Assembly (NCBI GenBank): GCA_024763135.1
Contig: JANTGD010000036.1
Span: 1 to 15,783, forward strand
Source: Thiotrichales bacterium
Lineage (GTDB): Bacteria > Pseudomonadota > Gammaproteobacteria > UWMA-0217
Direction of reading: 5' to 3'
DNA length: 15,783 nucleotides
The translations under genes and the position numbers were made by a program. The notes under the pieces are model-generated. The model had not been told where the DNA came from and ran no database searches. It saw only the letters and a program-made list of their open reading frames with translations. How positions within the stretch are numbered: the stretch's first letter is position 1; each line of letters starts with the position of its first letter. Of this stretch, positions 7,127 through 15,688 are shown piece after piece.

Positions 7127-7222
7127 GATCCAGCTCGCGCTTCCGCTGTTGCTTGGTACTTCGCCCTAAAGTCACTCTGTCTCCTGGCCGATAGCTGCTG
7201 TAAAAATCATGGACACAGGCGC

Positions 7223-9316
7223 ATGCTATCTACGGACACTCTCTCAAGCATTTTTCTGGTCGCGCAAATCCTCTTTGTGGTTGCGGCGATAGTATTCGCC
7301 CTATCAGCCATCGATGATCTGCTCATCGATGCGTTCTTTTTTTCCCGCAAGCTGTATCGAAAATTCCTGGTTGAACCAAAGTACAAGCCACTGAGCGTCA
7401 ACGACCTGTTGCGGCCCGACGAAAAGCCCCTGGCGCTGATGTTACCTGCCTGGCAGGAGGCGGACGTGATCTACAGTGCCGTCAAGAACCTGATCAGCAC
7501 CATCGACTACAAAAACTATCAAATCTTCATTGGTGTCTATCCCAACGACGCAGAAACAGGTGCCGAAGCCGATAAACTCTGTGGCGAATTTGGCAATGTT
7601 CACAAAGTGGTCACCGGCGCACCGGGCCCCACCTGTAAAGCGGACTGCCTGAACGAAATCATCGCCTACATCTTTCAGGTTGAGCAACTGCAGAACATCC
7701 AGTTCGCGGCGGTCATCATGCAGGATGCGGAAGACGTCGTGCATCCCTGGAGTTTCAAGCTATTCAACTATTTGATTCCGCGCTTCGATCTAGTGCAGAT
7801 TCCGGTGTTTTCCCTGCCGCGCAAATGGTACGAAATTACCGGGGGTCATTACATGGACGAATTCGCAGAATTTCACTCCAAGGAAATACTCGTTCGCGAA
7901 CAGTTTGCAGGGGTTGTACCGGGTGCTGGGGTGGGTACCGCTTATTCCAGAAAAGCACTGAATTTTGCCGGCGCAAGTGGCGAATATTTCAGCACGCATT
8001 CGTTAACCGAAGACTATGAATTTTCTTTCCGCATGCGTGACGCGGGTTTGAAAATGGTCTTTGCACGCGTGCCATTGTCTCGCCGCATTACGGGTGAGTC
8101 CAGCTCGAACCAACGCGAACAAATCGACTTTATTGCAACGCGCGAGTATTTTCCCAATCGTTTTTGGGCATCGGTTCGCCAAAAGACTCGCTGGACCATC
8201 GGTATTTCATTTCAAGCCTGGAAAAGCTTTGGCTGGAAAGGTGATTGGAAAACGAAATATCTGTTTTGGCGGGATCGAAAAATGATCTTTTTCAGTCATG
8301 CCATCGCCTTGGGATTTTTATCCATTCTGATTTTTCTCGCCTATACTCTGTACCACTCCACCACACGAGATGCCTACGAGTTCGCGCCGATCCTGAGCGA
8401 GGGACACCCATTCTGGTACGTCGTCTATTTTAATATCGCTGTGATGCTGTACCGGATCGTCCAACGCCATTTTTGGACCCACCTATACTATGGCTGGCGG
8501 GCGCTACCCATGGTCACTCTGCGCTATGTCTGGGGTGGGCTGATCAACTATCTTGCCATTACGCGTGCCACCAAGATTTTTCTCAAACACCTGATTTCCG
8601 GCGAAACCATCGGTTGGGATAAAACCGCTCATGACTTTCCAGAAGCGGAAAACGAACTGAAAATCCGCCAGAAACTGGGGGATATCCTGATAGAGCGAGG
8701 CCTGTTGACACCGGCGACCTTGCACTCGGCATTGGAGCAACATCAGGCTGAACAGATCCCACTTGGCCAAGTCCTCCTCAAACGCGGCATTATCAGTGAA
8801 GAAGAACTGAACGACTTACTCGAAATCCAGTCAGGCGTCCGGAGTTTTGCCAGTCAGCAAACGCTCGAACGCCCTGCGCAGCCCAGTGCACCGAAACAAT
8901 CCTCAGCGCCTGATGAAGGCCCTGCGACAGCTGAACTGGGAACCCCTGCAAAGGTAATTCCTTTGACTCAGGCGAAACGACGCAGCACCAACCCTGCGCT
9001 GCACACAACAGCTGAACAACCGGTGCCATCGATCGCACCCCGCAACGAGGATATCCCGACGCTAACAGACAAGGTCAGCGCGCTACCGCGCCACCAGCAA
9101 CACCTGAATGCCCGCGACAAACTACTGGTTCGCACCCTAATGGCTAAATTTTCCGCCAAGGAAGCGGATGTACTGCTACTTTTCGATGAGGCCAATACCA
9201 AAGGAATCCCTATCGATCATTACCTCGTCAGCGAAGGTTTGATGTCTTCGTTTGTCATGGAGTTCGTCGATTCAGTTTCCAGAGACCACAACAAATATCA
9301 AAACAATCAAGGATAA
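7223..9316 (+). CDS. nfrB: NfrB-like membrane glycosyltransferase with c-di-GMP (MshEN) domain
   Basis: Inner-membrane family-2 glycosyltransferase of 697 aa (E. coli NfrB is about 745). A TM helix lies at about 10-36. The GT2 domain spans about 68-330: ALMLPAWQEA at the fold start, QDAED (167-171) as the nucleotide-sugar/metal motif, TEDYEFSFR (262-270) with the catalytic TED, and QKTRW (320-324) as the QxxRW motif of processive synthases. TM helices follow at about 353-378, 396-415 and 428-446. Residues 482-539 (KLGDILIERGLLT, then LGQVLLKRGIIS and ELNDLLEIQSG) form an MshEN-type domain, which binds c-di-GMP in relatives; the usual leading Arg is Lys484. A Pro/Ala/Ser-rich linker (545-620) leads to a small extra C-terminal segment. 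The next gene begins 4 nt downstream. In E. coli the homologue makes a secreted ManNAc-containing glycan used by phage N4. Confidence 0.9.
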   Translation: MLSTDTLSSIFLVAQILFVVAAIVFALSAIDDLLIDAFFFSRKLYRKFLVEPKYKPLSVNDLLRPDEKPLALMLPAWQEADVIYSAVKNLISTIDYKNYQIFIGVYPNDAETGAEADKLCGEFGNVHKVVTGAPGPTCKADCLNEIIAYIFQVEQLQNIQFAAVIMQDAEDVVHPWSFKLFNYLIPRFDLVQIPVFSLPRKWYEITGGHYMDEFAEFHSKEILVREQFAGVVPGAGVGTAYSRKALNFAGASGEYFSTHSLTEDYEFSFRMRDAGLKMVFARVPLSRRITGESSSNQREQIDFIATREYFPNRFWASVRQKTRWTIGISFQAWKSFGWKGDWKTKYLFWRDRKMIFFSHAIALGFLSILIFLAYTLYHSTTRDAYEFAPILSEGHPFWYVVYFNIAVMLYRIVQRHFWTHLYYGWRALPMVTLRYVWGGLINYLAITRATKIFLKHLISGETIGWDKTAHDFPEAENELKIRQKLGDILIERGLLTPATLHSALEQHQAEQIPLGQVLLKRGIISEEELNDLLEIQSGVRSFASQQTLERPAQPSAPKQSSAPDEGPATAELGTPAKVIPLTQAKRRSTNPALHTTAEQPVPSIAPRNEDIPTLTDKVSALPRHQQHLNARDKLLVRTLMAKFSAKEADVLLLFDEANTKGIPIDHYLVSEGLMSSFVMEFVDSVSRDHNKYQNNQG

Positions 9317-9320
9317 CAGG

Positions 9321-12300
9321 ATGTTGCCCCCTTTGTTTCTCACTCAGGATAAACTGAGATCTGCATTTTCGCCGTGCATGATAATAAAAACGGGTGGATT
9401 GAACCTTGCTTTGCTGCTAACGCCGCTGCTCGCCATCCTCTTCGCAATACCTCTGCACGCGGGAACTCCATCCACGCCGAGTTCGGAGTCAGCGTCGACA
9501 GTCAGCGATTATGACGCGCTATTGCACTCGCAGATCAGCGCCTTGGAAAGCCAAGGTAAAAAATGGAGTCGCCGACGCGCCTACCCCTACTTGCATAAGG
9601 CGTATCGCTTGCTGGCAGACGGGCACCCGGCTGCGGCGGTTGACGAATTGGAAAGCTATCTCCGCAAAGTTCCCGACGATCCAAACGCCTTGTGGCAGCT
9701 GGCAAATCTACTGGCCGAGCAGAAACAGTATGCAGCAGCGACGCAGGCCTATCAGCGTTTATCCGCGATACTCCCGCAATTTAGCCCCGCACAATTGAAA
9801 GCAGCCATCAGTCAGAAAATGCTCGGCCAGTCCACCGCAGCCGATCGCCTGTTTCGGCAGGCTCTGGAAACGGGGCATTTGACCCCCGGAGATCAAGACT
9901 ACGCGCTACGGGAATTGGTGGCCCTTGCCCTAAAAGACAAACGCTATGCTGGCGCCATGCACTATTTGCAAACGCTGCTAAAGGCTCAGCCCGAAGATCC
10001 CTCGTTACTGCACCAAGCTGCAATTATAGAGACCAAGCTCAAACACCCTGATAAAGCTGCAGCGTGGTTGGAGCACCTCCTTGCGGTAGATGCAAACACT
10101 GAAAAAACTGCTGAGATTCTTGAATCCTTGGTCTATCTCTATGGGCAAAGCTCACGCAGCGATGTCGTTGCGCGCCTGGACACTTTGAGACAACGCCACC
10201 GTTCTGCGTTTCACCGTTGCCCGCTGGCGTTGCAGGCTGCGTACCGCTATGTCGCAAAGCAAGCGTATCAGAATGCATTTGATGTACTCGCGCAAGCCGA
10301 TGCAGGACAACGCCAATGTGGTGACCGCTATCCCAGCTATCTCGAGACGTTCTTATCCAGCGCATTGCATCTCGACGAACAGGGCATTGCCAATCGCATT
10401 TTGGATCAACTAGTGCAGCTTGCGAACAACGATTCGGACAGAAGTCGCTGGTTGACCATGAAAGGGAATTTGAGCTTCGCGCATCAGCAATTGCCTGCTG
10501 CGTTGACAGCCTATCGCGAGGCAGCAGCGGCAGAACCCAATAAAGCGTTGCGCGAAAAAGCCAGCGAGGTGGCTTGGCAACTCAAGGATTACGCACAAGT
10601 CACTGAGCTGGCAGCGCAATCACCCCAAAGTCTGCAAGACCCAGATCAACTGGCGCGCTTGTGCGTGGCGTTGCGCGCGCAGCACAAGCCGCGCAAAGCA
10701 CTGGACTGTTACCTGCAAATGAGCCGGTTGACACCGAAGCAAGTGGACCCACACCTTGTTGCCGCCGAGCTTGCGCACCAGCTCGATCAGCCTGCACAGG
10801 AAATCAAGAGCCTGCAGGCAGCCTATGCGCTGGCACCCGATCCGACGCTAGGGGTGAATATTGGTTATCGATTAAAGGCCATCGATCCCCAGGCGGCGCA
10901 TGACTGGTTTGCACGACTCGATACGCAACCCGGGCAAAGAGTCGCGCCCCTAGCCCAACTGGAGCTGCTATATGCAGAGAAGGACGCAACCACCATCGTC
11001 ACGCTTGCAACCGAGCTGCTGCAACATCCAGAGCAACTCACACGGGAACAACGTATTGCCATCAATCGCAAACTGGCGCTTGCGCATGATCAACACAAGG
11101 CCTACAAGCGTGAAGCCAATGCCTGGATAAGGGCCTATCGCCTGTCAGGTGCCTTCAATGATCTATTAAATATTGTCACCACCTTCTACGCAGCCGAAGA
11201 CTATGCAAAAGCAGCCAAGGTGCTACAGCAGATCGATCCGGCGCGGGTTCCGGCAGATAAGCGGGCATATTTTCAGAGCTTGGCAGGTGCTACCTATACC
11301 AAACTGCAAGACTATCCCAGAGCAGAAGCGGCACAACGCGATTTAGTAGCCATCGAACCCACGGCGCAAAACTGGTTCGATCTGGCGATGACTGAATTAA
11401 AACTCAACAAAACCGCCGCTGCCGAACATGCCATCGACGCAGCGCTCGAACTGGATCCCAACAATCAGACCTATCGGCTCAACAAAGCGTACATCGCAGG
11501 TAACAACGAACATTACGATGTCGCATTGAATATTCTTACCGCGCTGCCAGAACAGGATTTCGATTCCAAGCTCAATGAAGACACTGCCTATCTTGGTTTG
11601 AAAGCCGGTAATCAGAAACTTGCCGCGCAGTACTTTCGCAAAGCGCTGGATAATTCAGCTAAGTCATCGGCTAAAGATAGACCTCAAGCAGACATGAAAC
11701 TGCTAGCCATTCGCGATACGTTGCGCCAGTTAGAATCAGGCTATCGGGTGCAATTCGCTCAGGTTGGCTGCTTTGGAGCGTCTGCCTGCCAACCCAGCGC
11801 GGCGCTGCAGGAATCAGAATCCGGCTACGGTTTTGGCAATCTCCGTCTGTTCTACAGCCTGACTCCCCGCCTGACCGCCAGCACGGGTTTAATATGGAAC
11901 AACAAGAACGACAGTATCGAACCACTTGGGAAAAGCAGCAGCGGCGCTATTGGGCTGGTTTATAGTCCGCTCCCAAAAACCAATCTCAAACTTTCGGTTG
12001 ATCGATTGATCAAGCTTGGCGATCTGGGTCAGGACAATACCTTGCTTCGAGCGGCATGGTCGACCGTCCCCGGTGGAAAAGACGCGCAGTCTCGTGGCAT
12101 CTACCAACACGTCTATGCCGAAGCAAGCGCGCTCCTGGAAAATAACAAGGAAAAACAACTATTCCTCGAGGGACGTACGGGTATATTTCTGCCCAATAAA
12201 ACCGTTAGCTTGCTGACGCCTTACCTTTATGGCCAACTCAGAGGTCAGTCTGCAGAAACCCAGGACTATGTTGCAGCCGAAGCAGGCTTCGGTATCTCCG

Positions 12301-12443
12301 CTACAGTCAACCATATGCAGGATAAGTACAAAGGCGCTCGCGCGCAGTCTACGCTGTTCGCAAAAACAGGTGCGGAACTCTACAATTCCGCCACCGACGA
12401 AGACCTGCGCGCGCTGGTTGGTTATGAATTCAGCTACCATTGA
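9321..12443 (+). CDS. nfrA: NfrA-like TPR outer-membrane exporter
   Basis: A 1040-aa exported protein (E. coli NfrA is about 990 aa). The signal peptide has its hydrophobic core at about 28-44 and probable cleavage after LHA (47). Many tandem TPR-like helical hairpins run over about 75-800, for example HPAAAVDELESYLRKVPDDP. From about 806 to the end there is a beta-rich C-terminal domain of the NfrA_C type, starting ESGYRVQFAQVGCFGASAC and ending LVGYEFSYH. In E. coli NfrA is the outer-membrane receptor and likely export pore for the Nfr glycan. ATG 9321 is chosen because AAGGA lies at 9309-9313, just 4 nt separate it from the nfrB stop, and the upstream extension overlaps nfrB. The ATG at 9378 would give a shorter signal peptide but has no ribosome site. 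The Cys pair in GCFGASAC may form a disulfide. Confidence 0.9.
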   Translation: MLPPLFLTQDKLRSAFSPCMIIKTGGLNLALLLTPLLAILFAIPLHAGTPSTPSSESASTVSDYDALLHSQISALESQGKKWSRRRAYPYLHKAYRLLADGHPAAAVDELESYLRKVPDDPNALWQLANLLAEQKQYAAATQAYQRLSAILPQFSPAQLKAAISQKMLGQSTAADRLFRQALETGHLTPGDQDYALRELVALALKDKRYAGAMHYLQTLLKAQPEDPSLLHQAAIIETKLKHPDKAAAWLEHLLAVDANTEKTAEILESLVYLYGQSSRSDVVARLDTLRQRHRSAFHRCPLALQAAYRYVAKQAYQNAFDVLAQADAGQRQCGDRYPSYLETFLSSALHLDEQGIANRILDQLVQLANNDSDRSRWLTMKGNLSFAHQQLPAALTAYREAAAAEPNKALREKASEVAWQLKDYAQVTELAAQSPQSLQDPDQLARLCVALRAQHKPRKALDCYLQMSRLTPKQVDPHLVAAELAHQLDQPAQEIKSLQAAYALAPDPTLGVNIGYRLKAIDPQAAHDWFARLDTQPGQRVAPLAQLELLYAEKDATTIVTLATELLQHPEQLTREQRIAINRKLALAHDQHKAYKREANAWIRAYRLSGAFNDLLNIVTTFYAAEDYAKAAKVLQQIDPARVPADKRAYFQSLAGATYTKLQDYPRAEAAQRDLVAIEPTAQNWFDLAMTELKLNKTAAAEHAIDAALELDPNNQTYRLNKAYIAGNNEHYDVALNILTALPEQDFDSKLNEDTAYLGLKAGNQKLAAQYFRKALDNSAKSSAKDRPQADMKLLAIRDTLRQLESGYRVQFAQVGCFGASACQPSAALQESESGYGFGNLRLFYSLTPRLTASTGLIWNNKNDSIEPLGKSSSGAIGLVYSPLPKTNLKLSVDRLIKLGDLGQDNTLLRAAWSTVPGGKDAQSRGIYQHVYAEASALLENNKEKQLFLEGRTGIFLPNKTVSLLTPYLYGQLRGQSAETQDYVAAEAGFGISATVNHMQDKYKGARAQSTLFAKTGAELYNSATDEDLRALVGYEFSYH

Positions 12444-12457
12444 GCATTGAATCACAC

Positions 12458-13513
12458 ATGCCGCGCTTACTGTTGATCACCTCATTCTCAATCGTGCTGC
12501 TGGGGCTCATTGCACAGGCATGCGTACGTCACCCTGCCCAGTCCGCTCCTGGCGTCGAAACCTGCCTGGTCGATAGCGCCGATACGACTTTTCTGCAACT
12601 CTGGAATCGCCACAGCCGGTTACGGGAACGGCACTGGCAGCAGTTCTTTCAGCACCTTAAGTCACTTGGCTTCGAGCATGTCATTATTCAGTGGACACAA
12701 TATGCGCAATATCGTTTTACCGAAGGTCAATACGCCGTCATGCGACACTTACTCGCAGCCGCCGCAGATGCCAAGATCACCTTAACGATAGGGCTACAGT
12801 ACGACCCCGATTTCTGGCAACGCGTCGCCTCTTCTGACCCGGCGGACCTACGCACCTACTTAAAACAGCGTCTTGACATACAAACCACGTTAATCGAATC
12901 CCTGGCAGCACTGCAAGCGCGTGACCCTAACTATCGAGCGCTTGTGAAGGGTTACTATGTTTCTGATGAAATCGACGACAGCAATTGGTCATCAACAGAG
13001 AAACGCGCCGCCTTCGCAAGGTACCTTCATTCGCTTCATGATCGTCTCAGCCACAAATTAAATGCGAAAAGCCTCTCAATCTCAGCGTTCTCCAATGGCA
13101 TTTATCCACCAAAAAACTATGCTCAGTTCCTCGCAGAGTTACTGAAGAACAGTAGTATAGAAAAACTCTTATTCCAGGATGGTGTGGGCGTCAAAAAATT
13201 GACCGAGGAACAAAGTGGCAATTATCTGGTCAATCTTATCCAGGAACTCGAACCCAGTATTCAGGTGCAGCCCATAGTCGAAGTCTTTATACAGGAGAAC
13301 AAAGAGCAGAAGTTTTCCGCGCAACCTGCCACTGTAGAATCAATCGTATCTAGGCTAAATAGGCTGCTGGCTCTTGATCACGGAGAAATCGCCATATTCA
13401 GCGCGCCTGATTACTTGCTTCAAAACATGTCTGGTGATTTGACTGATTTGGGCAAATGGTGGCTACGACAAAACCATTACTGTAAAAATCATCCATACAA
13501 CAAAAAATTATGA
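12458..13513 (+). CDS. DUF4434 exported glycoside-hydrolase-like protein (YbcH-like)
   Basis: A 351-aa exported protein of the DUF4434 family, a TIM-barrel group related to glycoside hydrolases; E. coli ybcH sits beside nfrA in the same way. The signal sequence MPRLLLITSFSIVLLGLIAQ is followed by A-C22. The box AQAC is a poor lipobox but a good AxA cleavage site, so a lipoprotein or a soluble periplasmic form are both possible. Family signatures are VIIQWTQY (75-82), GYYVSDEIDD (165-174) with Glu171 as candidate acid/base, LLFQDGVGV (237-245), and QPIVEVF with Glu275 as candidate nucleophile. ATG 12458 begins the signal peptide. A TTG at 12440 overlapping the nfrA stop as TTGA is an alternative adding six residues; neither has a strong ribosome site. 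Likely role: trimming the Nfr glycan in the periplasm (inference). Confidence 0.8.
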   Translation: MPRLLLITSFSIVLLGLIAQACVRHPAQSAPGVETCLVDSADTTFLQLWNRHSRLRERHWQQFFQHLKSLGFEHVIIQWTQYAQYRFTEGQYAVMRHLLAAAADAKITLTIGLQYDPDFWQRVASSDPADLRTYLKQRLDIQTTLIESLAALQARDPNYRALVKGYYVSDEIDDSNWSSTEKRAAFARYLHSLHDRLSHKLNAKSLSISAFSNGIYPPKNYAQFLAELLKNSSIEKLLFQDGVGVKKLTEEQSGNYLVNLIQELEPSIQVQPIVEVFIQENKEQKFSAQPATVESIVSRLNRLLALDHGEIAIFSAPDYLLQNMSGDLTDLGKWWLRQNHYCKNHPYNKKL

Positions 13514-13881
13514 GAGAAAGGGGAATACCCAGGCAGCACACTACGACTGTACACGAGTTATTTAACAGGCTGTTAAGGAAGCTCTGATCAATACGTAACA
13601 CGGCATCTTGCGGCGCAAAATCGCCCACTTCTGCGTTGCGGGTCTTCGCAATAGACAGCGATGACCTGCGATCCGCGCCTTGAACGGGACGATTTTTCAC
13701 CACAATCTGCTCACGCCAGACTGAATCAGAGCTTCCTTAATTGCCGGGTTAACAGTACATCTCGAAAACAATCACGCAAGAGCTATCGTAAAACCCGTTG
13801 AAGTGCGATCGCCTCAATGGTGCGTAGAAGAATAAACGAGAATCATTTTAAGAACCGCCAATCATCTGAGGCATTACTATC
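13514..13881. other. 368-bp intergenic region holding a mobile repeat
   Basis: The gap between the DUF4434 and DUF2334 genes is mainly the second 168-bp MITE-like copy. Just before it, TTAACA and TGTTAA (13562-13576) form a 6-bp inverted repeat around GGC that overlaps the left terminus. The 141 bp after the element contain no convincing sigma-70 promoter or terminator by eye; a GAGG ribosome site lies at 13868-13871. Confidence 0.6.
13573..13740. mobile_element. MITE-like element, copy 2 (168 bp)
   Basis: Perfect 16-bp terminal inverted repeats: TTAAGGAAGCTCTGAT at 13573-13588 and its exact complement at 13725-13740. The interior is about 91% identical by eye to the copy at 130-297, in the same orientation. 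Non-coding, so non-autonomous. Its perfect termini suggest it is the less decayed copy. It separates the nfr genes from the DUF2334 gene and could have split an original operon or supply a terminator-like foldback. Confidence 0.8.
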
Positions 13882-15648
13882 ATGAGACATTTTTTCATAT
13901 TCGCGCTAGTCGTCACCGTGATCACCGCCTGCGGTGGCGGAAGCACGCCAGACCAGCCCAAAACAGATACATCAGCTGCTGCGGTCGATGCTGCGAACAA
14001 TGATCTACGAGGCAAGAGTGGCGCCATCGTGCCACAGCCCGGCACCGGCATGCCAGAGGGAAAAAAAGTGCTGATACTGCACGATGCCTCTGGCCCCTAC
14101 GGACACGTCGGCATTGAATATTCGATTCTGCTCGCCAATCTACTGGGACATTTCAACGCGGATGTCAGTATCAAACCTGTGGGAGAATACTCAGCCGGAG
14201 CAGCGGGGAACTACGCTGTGACCTTTTATATCGGCTCAACTTATGAAGAACGGAACTATCTCAGTACACAATCCGCAGCACTCGATGCTTATGATCAATT
14301 CATCGACGATGCAGGCACGGGTAACTACAAAATTGCCTGGTTTAACTACAATATTTGGCGGCTCAATTGGGACTATGATGCCGTACATGGATTTGGCGCT
14401 TTTGCCAATCGCTTCGGCTTTTCTTTCAAAGGCATAGAAAATAACCAATACAATCGCGTCAACTATAAGTCTGTCGAGTTACACAAAGGGGTTGTAGTTC
14501 ATCCCAATCCCGGCGCGAATCTCGCAGGCTGCTATCCTGAAGGCACAGGAGCCTATGCCTGTGCACAGGAAATGAATATTCTGACTATCACCAAACCTGA
14601 GCTAGTCAAGGTCTGGGCGACCGCATACTCAACAATTAATACCGAAGCCACAGCACAACCGTACGTGCTTGAGGCAGGTAATCTTTGGTATTTTGCCGAT
14701 ATCCCCTTTACCTATTTCTCGGAGGAAGATCGCTATCTCGCGCTTGCAGATTTATTGCATGAAATTATGGAAAGCGGCGTACCGGACGGTGTGGCAAACA
14801 CCGCCATGGTTCGCTTCGAAGACGTGAGTCCTGCGATTGACCCTAAAGACCTGGATGCGGCAGCCAAACTGCTGGAAAACTATAAAATTCCTTTTGCTGT
14901 CGCCACCGTTCCCTTGTACGTTGATCCTTTGGATCTCAATCCCGACGACGGTGGGAACAATCAAATTCGCTTACCGGGTTCCGACGTAGGCAAAGTGCTG
15001 AAAAAATATTACAAAAAAGGACTCGCAAATATCATCCATCATGGCACGACGCATCAATGGAGCGATACACCGAACCCTTATAATGCCGTGACCGGGGACG
15101 ACTTCGAATTTTTTCGTGTGACCATTAATCCTGACAATTCATTGAATTTTCTAGGCGCCGTCGATGACGATTCCAGCAGCTGGGCAATCGACCGAATGCA
15201 GATGGGTAAGCAACTCATTCAGTATACCGGGCTGGCGCCCTTCGCCTGGGAAGCGCCACACTACATGGCAAGTGAAACCGATTATCTGGCAATCAACTCC
15301 GAATACCCGGTACATTATGGGCGCATGTTGTACACCAGCCCTGCCGCCGCTGACCGGTTTATTGGACAATTCTTTCCCTATGTCATCGAAAAAGATATTT
15401 ACGGCTACCGGCAACTGCCCGAATCGATCGCGAATATAGAACCCGAACCATTTGCTGGTTACCGATCACTGTTTCCTGCAGACTTGATCCGACATGCGCA
15501 AAAGCTCAAAGTGGTCAGGGATGGGGTCGCCAGCTTTTTCTATCATCCCTATCTGGGCACGCAGTACCTGGACGATGTAATCAAAGGCCTTAAAGCCGAG
15601 GGCTACAACTTCGTTGCGCCCTGCACACTCGCTCAGTATTGTCCGTAA
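13882..15648 (+). CDS. DUF2334 polysaccharide-deacetylase-like lipoprotein
   Basis: Exported lipoprotein of 588 aa: signal peptide with lipobox ITAC (Cys17), then a Gly/Ala/Pro-rich spacer. Residues about 60-300 form an alpha/beta domain beginning KKVLILHDASGPYG, with no catalytic set I recognise. Residues about 308-588 are a DUF2334 domain, a relative of carbohydrate-esterase-4 deacetylases: RFEDVSP (311-317, Asp314) as the acidic motif, HHGTTHQW (386-393, His387 and His391) as the HxxxH metal motif, FAWEAPHY (454-461) as a substrate-groove motif, and FYHPYLG (553-559, His555) as the late histidine motif. All key residues are present, so activity is plausible. A GAGG ribosome site lies 10 nt before the ATG. 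Likely role: removing N-acetyl groups from an exported polysaccharide, probably the Nfr glycan encoded just upstream (inference from context). Confidence 0.82.
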   Translation: MRHFFIFALVVTVITACGGGSTPDQPKTDTSAAAVDAANNDLRGKSGAIVPQPGTGMPEGKKVLILHDASGPYGHVGIEYSILLANLLGHFNADVSIKPVGEYSAGAAGNYAVTFYIGSTYEERNYLSTQSAALDAYDQFIDDAGTGNYKIAWFNYNIWRLNWDYDAVHGFGAFANRFGFSFKGIENNQYNRVNYKSVELHKGVVVHPNPGANLAGCYPEGTGAYACAQEMNILTITKPELVKVWATAYSTINTEATAQPYVLEAGNLWYFADIPFTYFSEEDRYLALADLLHEIMESGVPDGVANTAMVRFEDVSPAIDPKDLDAAAKLLENYKIPFAVATVPLYVDPLDLNPDDGGNNQIRLPGSDVGKVLKKYYKKGLANIIHHGTTHQWSDTPNPYNAVTGDDFEFFRVTINPDNSLNFLGAVDDDSSSWAIDRMQMGKQLIQYTGLAPFAWEAPHYMASETDYLAINSEYPVHYGRMLYTSPAAADRFIGQFFPYVIEKDIYGYRQLPESIANIEPEPFAGYRSLFPADLIRHAQKLKVVRDGVASFFYHPYLGTQYLDDVIKGLKAEGYNFVAPCTLAQYCP

Positions 15649-15688
15649 CGATCACTCGGTAAAAGACACTGGCACGCTGCATGTCGTC

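Noticed and set aside
9252..9320. Upstream extension of the nfrA reading frame
   Set aside because: It would overlap nfrB by 65 nt and lacks a ribosome site; ATG 9321 with AAGGA and a following signal peptide is better.
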